Positions 55,512-64,000 of a DNA stretch of 64,000 nt are shown here, in pieces. The first letter of the stretch is position 1, and every line of letters starts with the position of its first letter. The DNA is from Chrysoperla carnea. Its lineage: Eukaryota > Arthropoda > Insecta > Neuroptera > Chrysopidae. Made by a program: the position numbers and the translations under genes. A model generated the notes under the pieces. It was not told the origin of the DNA and made no database searches. It worked only from the letters and a program-made list of their open reading frames with translations. Location of the stretch: positions 76,362,181 to 76,426,180 of the forward strand of contig NC_058340.1 in assembly GCF_905475395.1 (NCBI RefSeq). Reading direction: 5' to 3'.

Positions 55512-57115
55512 AACAAGTGAAAACTAACAATTGACTGAGTAAATTATTTACATACTATGTATAGACAGTGTAGATGTCGCCATCGTTTGTTTTTTGACGT
55601 CACATAAATAACAAAATATATCCACTTTTAAATAACCACACACACATATAACTCATATTCCCATATAATACATATTATAAAATTTGCACCTATTTAGCGT
55701 CCTCGTGGGTAAACAATGATGTTTACAAAAAAATGTTTATAATAAAAATTGTTCATTTTTTTATTAGGAACATTTTTTATATTTAAACTTTCGTTCTATC
55801 TCTAACGGTTTACAAGGTGGGTCCTACGGACCCAAGACTCAATTGTCCTATATTGCTTATTTACGAACTCGATCTCAATTTTTATATCCTGAGTATGATT
55901 CAGTCAATATAGACGAAAAAAAGGCCGGACCTGGAAAAAATTACAATACTCGATCTGCGGTTATGGATCGTTAGGGGGGCATGTAAATAACTTAAAAAAA
56001 AATTAAGAGAATTTTTCGTTCCGCTGTTTTTGAGAAAATCCAAAAAAAATGGGGAAAAAAAATTTGGAATGCGTTTTTCTCGGAATCTATTGGTTTAAGG
56101 GAAAAGTTTTTCAAATAAAAAATGTAGAAGACATTGTCAGCTACATTTTATGTCATTGGAGCAACGTCATACGAGTTAAATTACAAAAAGTAGGTGGCGT
56201 TAAAGTATAAAAAAAAGGTTTTTCACGATTTTCATTAAGAAAAAATGATGTTTTTGTAAAAGTGTAAATGAGAAAGTTGTTTGACTCAAAATTAGCTTCA
56301 ACTTTTATTTAAACAATTTTTATGAAAAACTTACCGTTTCCGAGCTATAGTAAAACAATTTATGTTTAAAATAAACCAAGAAAATAAAAAGGAAATCAAG
56401 TACTCCTTTTCAAAATTTAAAAAAACTTAACTTTCAGATTTTTTAGCAAGCTGTATTTCAAAAACGGTAAGTTTTACAAAAAAATTGTTTAAATAAAAGT
56501 TGAAGCTAATTTTAAGTCAATCAACTTTCTCATTTACACTTTTACAAAAACATCATTTTTTCTTAATGAAAATCGTGAAAAACCTTTTTTTGATACTTTA
56601 ACGCCACCTACTTTTTGTAATTTAACTCGTATGACGTTGCTCCAATGACATAAAATGTAGATGACAATGTCTTCTACATTTTTTATTTGAAAAACTTTTC
56701 CCTTAAACCAATAGATTCCGAGAAAAACGCATTCCAAATTTTTTTTCCCCATTTTTTTGGATTTTCTCAAAAACAGCGGAACGAAAAATTCTCTTAATTT
56801 TTTTTTAAGTTATTTACATGCCCCCCTAACGATCCATAACCTCAGATCGAGTATTGTAATTTTTTCCAGTCAAAATGCCAGATTTACTGTACCAGTACGC
56901 TATAAAAATTTTATCTTGACATCTCTTTTCGTTATTGTGTTATCGTGTTGACAGACAGACGGAAAGACGAGCAGACAACCGGAAATGGGTTAATTAGGTG
57001 ATTCTGTGAACACCTATATCAAAATTTTTTAGTAGCATGAATATTTTTAAGCGTTATAAACTTGGGACTAAACTTAATATACTATGAATTATTTCATATG
57101 TACATGGTATAAAAA
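55512..57115 (-). repeat. Family A repeat, minus copy split by a foldback element
   Basis: It begins ACAAGTGAAAACTAAC. The copy stops at CCTGAGTA (55895) and resumes at CGCTATAAAAATTT (56898), ending TACATGGTATAAAAA. The gap is filled by the palindromic insert 55896-56893. Confidence 0.8.
55896..56893. mobile_element. 998-bp foldback element inserted in family A
   Basis: Arms 55931-56342 and 56457-56869 are nearly perfect inverses, starting CTGGAAAAAATTACAATACT, with a loop of about 115 bp. AGTA flanks both sides (55892-55895 and 56894-56897), a possible 4-bp duplication. The outermost 35 bp are less well matched (TTCAGTCAAT versus TACAGTAAAT). The 78-codon minus frame at 56534-56770 and its mirror are arm sequence, not genes. 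Confidence 0.85.
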
Positions 57116-57235
57116 TGCGCAATTTTCGAGTTACAGGATATACCTACTTGACCTAAATTTTCATATAAAATTAACAAAAAATATTTCAATTTTTCATGTA
57201 AAAGGTCTACTAAAAACGTATATAGGTAATAAAAA

Positions 57236-57324
57236 CTCAGGGAGTTATTCAGGGTTCCTAATACTTTGAGTTTTTATAGAGTTTTAAAGACTTATTCTTT
57301 CTTCAAATATTTTTTGCACCAGGG
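57236..57324. repeat. Family D MITE, truncated copy 3
   Basis: It ends TTCAAATATTTTTTGCACCAGGG. Only the right part of the element remains. Confidence 0.6.
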
Positions 57325-57650
57325 AATATAGTAAATTTTTTTAAAAATCAGGTGTTTCATGAAAGTAAGAAAACGAAATTTAGTGCAGATAGATTCATCA
57401 CTAGCTATATGTCCATCGACAAGCTGAAATGCATATACATTAAATCGTAGCGCAACGAAAATCATAATGCCCCAGGTTTTTTTTCCAAACTGAGTTTTTC
57501 AAAAAACTGCAGCACGTTAAAAAATAATTGTCGCTTATTTATCCTGAATGAAATAATTCTCGTAAATAATAATAGTAATTTTTTTTTCAAGTTGTGGAAT
57601 ATCAAATTGCTATCAAAAATATTAACATTCAACTATTCACTTTTCACATC

Positions 57651-57985
57651 GAATGTACAGAGTGCCCACAAATTGAGAAAGTTCGATTGGAATGTTAATG
57701 GTCGTTTATAATAAGATAATAAGAGAAACGGTTCAAGAAATCACTTCCAAGATATGTAGAAGCATTTAAACAATAGTTCGTTTTTGCCTCAACGTATACC
57801 CACCTTCGCGTTCCATACATGTAATTATTCTTTTACAAAATTGTTTAAATACACTCCAACATATCTCACGAGTGATTTCTCGAACCATTTCCTTTATTAT
57901 CTGTTCAAAATGGCCTACATTTCAAAATGAGCATTAACATTCTTATCAAACTTTTCCAATTTGTGAATAACCTGTACATTAGATA
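57651..57985. repeat. Foldback of about 335 bp with diverged arms
   Basis: TACAGAGTGCCCACAAATTGAG near the left is mirrored by CCAATTTGTGAATAACCTGTA near the right. The inner arms GAAACGGTTCAAGAAATCACTT and GTGATTTCTCGAACCATTTC also pair. It is noncoding. Confidence 0.65.
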
Positions 57986-59495
57986 TCAAGAGTGAATAAC
58001 TGAATATTAATATTTTCGAAAGCAGAGACACTCATGGTTCTCCTTCTGGAACTCTGAATAATTAGTTTGAAATTTAGAAAAAGAATATCTGAAGCAAAAC
58101 TATCTCTGAAAAGGTTAGAAAAAAATCTGAAAATATCAAATAAATTACTAATCAATCATTTAATGACAGAAAATGGTAATAGTTTTTAATTGAAAAGAAA
58201 TATTCTGAGTTCTCCAAAAAGACTTTTTCAAAATTAATCAGAGATTTTATGATAATTTAGCTAGCAAAATAAATTAAGAGTAAGACTTTCTGAGTTTTTC
58301 AGAATTAATTAGTAAAATTGAAAATATTTCTCTTTTTCGAAAAAGTAATTACTGTAGATTTTACTTTTATCGAAATACTCTAAATGATTTCCTGACAAAT
58401 TTTTATTTTTCTTAAGAAAAGTATTCAATATGATAAAAGTAAAACAAGCACTAATTAATTTTTCGAACATGTGAAATGTTTTAAATTTTACTGATTAATT
58501 GTGAAAAACTCAGAAACATTTTACTTTTACTTTATTTAGCTAACTCAGTTTTCATAAAATGTGATTAATTCTGAAAAAGTCTTATAAATATCTCAATCTA
58601 TGTCATTAAATGATTGATTAAGGTAGTACCTACACGAAAGTGATATTTCAAGAATTTCTCAAAACTCAGAATATAAAATATTTAATTCATAATACACATG
58701 CTGTTAAAATTAGAAGATGATTTACCATGTCATACATGAGATATTAGCAATTAAAAGTGACGCAATTTGTACGTGTACATGGGAGAAGCGTATAAAAATG
58801 ACAAATTTATATTTATTTATCAATGAATGACGTTCACCATCTCTATGAAAATCTAATATAATGTAGAATACTATATTTAGAAAATATTACAAAAAATTAA
58901 AAATTATTTACCATATAGTTTCGATAAAAAAGTTAAATAAATAACTCGTTTTAGCGACGATTTTTTGTGGAGAGGATATAAAGACTAATGGTAAAGGTAT
59001 ATATCATAGTGTGTGTGTGTGTATACGTATAGGAGATATAATAGTGAGTAACTACAGTCTTGTGAAAATAATACATTTTTTTTTTTTTTTTATTATTGTA
59101 GTTTAACGGCTGTACGTTAAACAACTTAGGTCATATGTACAGCCAATAATATACAGTGTATAGTAAATTACATAAATATTATAGTTATAGCACAGTTAAT
59201 GCCCTGAATGATAGTATTAGTTCAAAACTTTTTGACTGGACTGTCGCGGAGAAACTACCTTAATAATTTATTTGATATGTTCAGACTTTTTCAGAGATAG
59301 TTTTACTTCACATTTTTCTGAATTTCAAACCAAATATTCTGAGTTCGCGCTATCATTGCGAACACATCAAAGAGGCATTGGTTTCTGCGGTGATAAGCAT
59401 AAAACGAATTTTTCATTAGTTTTCTTTTTTTAAATGATTTAAATATATTTTTCTGGAACCGATTACTTAAATGTTTATTTTTTTTGATGTCATAG
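57986..59495. other. Intronic AT-rich DNA with (GT)n and T-runs
   Basis: There is a short GTGTGTGTGTGTG run at 59011 and a T-run at about 59070. GAATTTCTCAGA- and TTCTGAGTTT-type phrases recur between 58080 and 58700 without order. The last 150 bp lead into a polypyrimidine-rich acceptor at 59495. Confidence 0.4.
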
Positions 59496-59718
59496 AAACT
59501 ATTAGAAGAAGATCGTCAGGATCGAGAAAGTCAAATAGGATCAGTGCATCGATATATTTTGGATAGTGCTGCATTACTGCTTGGTGTAACAGTTGATGAA
59601 TTAGTAGAAGGAATTATTGATTCTGATAGTTACATAGAAACATTCAATACTTTGTTTCAACCAGGTGGACGATGTGTGGGAATTATCCACTATCAAATGG
59701 GGGATGCTCCAGACCTAT
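59496..59718 (+). CDS. Second coding exon of the axonemal dynein heavy chain (DNAH5/8-like)
   Basis: The acceptor TTTTTTTTGATGTCATAG ends at 59495, and the exon opens in phase 0 (KLLEEDRQDRESQIGSVHRY). Its core, RYILDSAALLLGVTVDELVE, then an IDSDSYIETFNTLF stretch and PGGRCVGIIHYQ, has the pattern of the extreme N-terminus of outer-arm dynein heavy chains DNAH5/DNAH8. There a helix pair (..LLxxxxxELxExI..) leads to an I-E....LF..GG.R.....YYQ strand. The proposed donor is GTAATA at 59719 (phase 1). It is not a strong consensus, so the end is uncertain. The motor domains lie beyond the window. In cilia and sperm tails these proteins drive microtubule sliding. Confidence 0.6.
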
Positions 59719-60410
59719 GTAATATTACTTTATTTATCATAGTAGTATAGTAAGAATATAGTTTTAAGTACTTTATTCACTCTCTAAACTCCTTTTCATT
59801 GTGAAGGTGCGGCTTCACACAATGGCGAACATCACAAAACCAATATTTGTGAAACATCACGAACGTGGTCATTCTGTACACAGACAATTAAACTCAATAT
59901 TTATTCATTCTTTTTGTAACAACATGTACATTGTACAGAAAATGTCAAAATAATAATAGAATGAGGAAAATAAAGAGAATGAGAAAACGCAGCCATAGCT
60001 GGCTTTGTTAGAAACTGTTCAAGCACTTGAGCAAACGTAATAAAAAAAAACATAGATAGGATAGCTGCCACCCGTACACGATACAATGATCAGATACCTA
60101 GCGAAGTACAGTTGACTGCTGTACTTGTTTTTTTTTCAGTTTATATTTAACTACGTTGGGTTTTTTGATTTTTTAAATATTTTGTATTTTATTTTATCTT
60201 TTTTAGTTAGGATTTTTAAAAACCTTTTCAACGATGCCCCACTTACCATAGTTTGTCGACTTTCATTTTCAACCTATGTATGTATGTTTGGGCCTCTGAG
60301 GCGCTCTAAAGATCAAACGCGTGAACCAATTTTAATGATTATTACGTTAATTGATTTGTCTATTTAATAGCTATTTAATGATACCTCTCTTGACATAGTT
60401 CACCGACTTT
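59719..60410. other. Start of the next dynein intron, no further exon recognised
   Basis: No segment here or later in the window resembles the next part of the dynein. A GC-richer piece at 59810-60120 has no long open frame of credible composition. Confidence 0.4.
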
Positions 60411-60413
60411 CTT

Positions 60414-60690
60414 TTTATTCACAATATGGCGTCTGTTGATCGCCATATTGAATTTTCATTATTGACATATCTTCAGTAGCATTCGCTAGGATAAGAAAAA
60501 TCGGTTGACGTAAGAATCATCAAAATCGGCCCACACGTTTGATCACTCTAATGTGCCAAATAGAAATACACATTGTTTTTTCACAATATGGCGTCTGGTT
60601 GTCGCCATATTGACTGACATATTGACGTCAGAATTATCAAAATCTTCCGACGCGCTTGGTCTCTAGTGTGCCACATAGGAACAAACATAG
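60414..60690. repeat. Tandem pair of units carrying an AATATGGCG hairpin
   Basis: CACAATATGGCGTCTG..CGCCATATTGA occurs at 60420 and 60584; the AATATGGCG and CGCCATATT arms are perfect inverses within each unit. Both units go on to ATCAAAATC..CGAC/CCAC and GTGCCA(A/C)ATAG(A/G)AA. Unit length is about 165 bp. Confidence 0.7.
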
Positions 60691-60837
60691 ACTGATAAAC
60701 ACATTACCACTCCTTTGCGTTGCTGAGTCGAGTAAATACAGAAGTCACACTAAACTATTTTCTTAGCTAATTTCAATAGACTATTATCAATTCAACTGAG
60801 AAGTCAAATTATGTAAGTTAAAACTTCTAAAAATGGA

Positions 60838-61061
60838 GTATAGAGAGGTGGGGCACAGTGGAACACAGAGCACAATGAATCAACCGTAATATTTTTACCT
60901 TATTCCAAAAAAATTTCAGAACAAATTACACAGAAATAATAAGTTAATTAGATTTAATAATTTTTTGTAATTTGCTCTGAGATTTTTTTGGAATCAGGTA
61001 CATATATTACGTTTGTCTCATTGTGTCTCGTATTCAACTGTACCCCACCTCTATTTTACAT
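60838..61061. mobile_element. 224-bp foldback MITE (ATAGAGAGGTGGGG ends)
   Basis: ATAGAGAGGTGGGGCACAGT is mirrored by ACTGTACCCCACCTCTATTT. The inner arms CCGTAATATTTTTACCTTATT and ATTCCAAAAAAAT also mirror. Arm length is about 95 bp with a loop of about 30 bp. Confidence 0.8.
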
Positions 61062-63199
61062 ATAAAATAAATATACACAAATCCTTCGATGATACAATTT
61101 TCCAAGCAATTCGTAAGTCACTGAGCAAACACAACAGTACTTATCGATAAACCTTATTAAAAAGAAAACTCTTGTACAAGGCTCAGAGCAAAACTTAGGC
61201 TAAAAAAAGGATAAAAGTTTAATAATGCTTTTTAACAGCAGGCAAAAAAGCTCGATCCATCCTTGCACATTATGCTATTATAGGTGAGGAAATATAACAT
61301 TTTACTTCTGAAAAATCTAGAGTAGATGAGGATTTTTGCTTTTGGTTGTACCTGGATAACATAAAAAAATATTCTTGAAATCCTAAGTGACTTAACAAAT
61401 TCACGTTAAAATGATAAAGAATATTTCTCAACAGACCTGGAGATCAGTGCGTCGTGCTTGAAGACCTCATCTTAATAGCTCTTTTCTAAAGCCACCAATG
61501 AAAAAAATTCCAACTATGAAATTTCAAATGGCACTTCCTACTTTGTGATCATTTGAAAGAGCATAAAATCATTCATTTGATAGAGCCTATCATTGAAAGG
61601 AGCATAAAATTCTCTTTTTAACCATGAAAAAAAAAAGTGAAATCCATCGATTGATTTCTCTAAAATAGACTCCACAGAAGATGGATGATTCAATTTTCTT
61701 CAGTCTGGTTTGTCTTCCTGAATCGTATGCAAAAGACAAACTCTCGATCCATCTCACTGCACATTTTTGAGAAGTTTCATCGATTTTTGTGTTGTTTTAA
61801 TCATTCAATATTTGTAGTATAAGATAAATGTACCATAAATGTACCATATCCACATAAGATAAATGTACCATATATATTACGGGATGTTTAGCCATAACGC
61901 ACTTTGAACCTGATTATTGAAATAAATATAAATATTTCCACTATAAAAATTGGTTTGTCGTATAAAATGATTTATTGAGAATTAGTTTTGATCATTTTTT
62001 CACGCCTAAGTCTTTGATTTATAATATTAAACGTTAATTTTCTGGACTTTGAGTTTGTCTCTAATTCCGTGATAAAATTTGGCTTTGAGCCTGATTCCGG
62101 GAATGGCAGTACATAATTTCGGAATACATTCTTAACATATTTAAATTTAAATGCAACTAATTTTATTGAGTATTTTTATATAAAATTTGATTGAAAAACA
62201 AAATTATTAAAATTTTTAATAAATAAAAAAAAAAAATCATTTCATATTACATTACTGAATACTAATCGTAATAAATCACAATTATTATAAATATTATCGT
62301 TATTAAATTAATTAAGTTATAATAGAAATTGTTATTTTTAATGTGATACTCTCGGAATTGCATACATACTTATCATAAAAAGCAAGTATTTTAGAATTAG
62401 ACAAATTTAAATTAAAAAAAAACATATCCGGTAATTACTTCACAAAAATCTGCGATACCTATTGCCTCTATTGGTATAAATTATAAAATATTTTAATAAT
62501 TATAACACCAATTTAAAATGAGGGTTAAAAATAATTGCTTCTTATTTTTCCTAATTAGGGTAGACTCCCGTAATATGGTTCACTATCACTGATTTAAAAC
62601 CATAATTACGGGAATTTAAAGAAAATAATTAATTAAAATAGTTTGAAGAAGCTTTAAACGATTTATTTATTCATTCCAATCAATATTTTTCATATTTAAA
62701 TATGATAAACTTACCAGTAAACTAAAAAAAACCTTAACAATAGAGCACTATCACCTTACGTATACAGACAACATATTTTTAATAAAACTAATAGACCAAC
62801 TGAATTGCATTTTGTTAAGGAAAAAATTAGTTGCAGGATCGGACCCGTTTTTTTGTGTGGGACATAATATGTATAACTCAGGAAACAAACTTTAAACAGC
62901 TGAATTTAGTCGGAAAGGGGTGCGCCGGGGGTGAAGGGGTAACAAATGGTTTTTAGCGATTTGTTGCTAAAGTATTTATTTTAGGGAAAAAAGTTAAATT
63001 GGAAAGTTATTTGTAGTAAAAAAATCTATAACTTTTGTATTAACCATTTTTTTACATAACCTCAAATTTTACGAGTAAAATGTAAAAAACTAATTTTTTT
63101 GTTTTTAGTTCCTCTTTTTTAGAAAAAAAATCGGAAATTTTTGAAGCTTTCAGGAAACGTTCGTTTTTTTATTAGCAATAAGTGGAATTTTGATTTTTT
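61062..63199. other. AT-rich intronic DNA, no gene recognised
   Basis: Near 61832-61875 the phrase GATAAATGTACCATA(A/T) occurs in a short tandem. No coding, RNA or transposon signature was found. Confidence 0.35.
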
Positions 63200-63845
63200 T
63201 AACTTCCCGCTAAGAAAATAGGGAAGTTATTGTTTTCACCCCGTTTTGCCAAAATCGAGTTTTCATCAGGTCTCGACGTTTTAAAGTGTCAGGAAGCTTC
63301 CCTGACTACTTCCGCGAGGGTGTCTGTATAGCTGTATGTATGTATGAGTGTGTGTGTGCGTGTGTGTGTATGTAAACCTCTCATAACTTTTGAACGGCTT
63401 GTCCGATTTGATCGCAGTTGGTGCCATTCGAAAGGGCTTGACCAAACTTAGATTTTAAGGACTATTTGGACCGATAGATTTCGAGAAATCTCAAAAAAAC
63501 TGCAAAAAAAATTTTGCAGTTGGTTTTTTTTGAATAACTTTTAAACGGCTATATCGATCAATTCCAAAAACTAATCAGCTCTCAACATTAAAAAACCACG
63601 TCGATCATCACCAGTCCGGTCAAAATCGGTTGATTCGTTCGTGAGTTATCGTTGACGAAAGAAAACCCAAAAAAGCGTTTTTTCGGAATAACCTCAATAT
63701 TTTTTGTTCTATCAATTGAAACTCAAAGATTCTTCATGAAGCTTCAAAAACTGCGTCGAATGTCACCAACCGCGTGAAAATCGGTTTATTCATTCTAAAG
63801 TTATCGCGATACTTAGCGGGAAGTTACAGGGATGACCTGCAGGGT
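63200..63845 (+). mobile_element. Family C element with AACTTCCCGCTAAG inverted ends
   Basis: TAACTTCCCGCTAAG at 63200 is the perfect inverse of CTTAGCGGGAAGTTA at 63812-63826. The following ACAGGGATGACCTGCAGGG is also shared with the copy at 36600, so the true family end may lie beyond the inverted repeat on this side. The interior carries ATGTATGTATGAGTGTGTGTG and several GA(A/T)AATCGGTT phrases. No coding is present. Confidence 0.7.
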
Positions 63846-64000
63846 ATTTTGTTGAATAGTTTTTGAGATATTCAATTTTTTAGCAAAACAATCTACTTTT
63901 TTTCATCGTACAGAGTTGATCATGGTTCTCATGGAGTTCTAGCAATGAAAATGAAATTTTTTTAGAAATTTATAAAATGACAGGTAACAAATAGGGAACG
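63846..64000. other. End of window, no feature recognised
   Basis: These 155 bases after the family C element show no open frame or repeat seen elsewhere in the window. Confidence 0.4.

Noticed and set aside
56534-56770. 78-codon minus frame with basic start
   Set aside because: It is the right arm of a palindrome, and the left arm contains the mirrored version. There is no homology and no promoter.
60125-60367. Possible third dynein exon
   Set aside because: It is Phe-rich with no match to the expected next dynein segment and no good acceptor in phase 1.

Overview
This is an AT-rich nuclear window from an animal, most likely an insect. Several genes carry GT-AG introns, the smallest about 58-67 nt, and the rest is dense transposon debris of Polinton/Maverick, Merlin, hAT, Helitron, R2-like and many foldback/MITE types. 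The species cannot be fixed from the sequence alone.

The centrepiece is an 11,681-bp element at 23339-35019. It begins 5'-AGTAGTATAG, ends in the exact inverse, and is flanked by a perfect 6-bp target duplication (AGCATC at 23333-23338 and 35020-35025). It sits inside a copy of a local interspersed repeat (family A), whose two halves rejoin across the duplication. A 6-bp duplication with AG termini is the Polinton/Maverick signature. The only large intact gene is a four-exon, 1235-aa protein-primed-type family B DNA polymerase (24566-28461). No capsid, protease or packaging ATPase gene is visible. The terminal inverted repeats are very long (about 3.4 and 3.8 kb) and contain the first three exons of the polymerase, so the right arm holds a nearly identical inverted half-polymerase. 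The single-copy centre (about 26.7-31.2 kb) holds the polymerase palm exon, a 148-codon unknown gene, and two minisatellites (16-bp and 21-bp units). It also holds two minus-strand relics: the C-terminus of a retroviral-type integrase and the C-terminus of a second, diverged PolB. The element therefore looks like a rearranged, stripped-down Polinton that transposed recently in its present form. Its outer ends carry repeated CCAAT, TGACGTCA and GC-rich motifs, recalling adenovirus terminal repeats.

Left of it (1-23 kb) lie two copies of a decayed Merlin/ISXO2-like transposase (window edge and 20.1-20.9 kb), a 983-bp palindrome at 10.0-11.0 kb beside a tRNA-Glu-like relic, and an older Polinton fragment at 11.1-12.7 kb (PolB N-terminal region facing an integrase tail). 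There is also a PIF1/Helitron-type relic at 18.0-18.3 kb and a 387-bp hAT MITE with an 8-bp duplication at 19.2 kb. Right of it lie a nonautonomous Helitron (35.9-37.6 kb), an R2-like retrotransposon relic (38.1-38.8 kb), an inverted TACGTA-rich tandem array (41-42 kb), and several large foldbacks (43.6-44.9 kb, 46.1-47.5 kb, 55.9-56.9 kb).

The one likely host gene is on the plus strand: a 45-codon exon at 48292-48426 and a second exon at 59496-59718, in phase. Together they encode the N-terminus of an axonemal dynein heavy chain of the DNAH5/DNAH8 type. The 11-kb intron between them is filled with repeats and palindromes, and the gene runs off the right end of the window.
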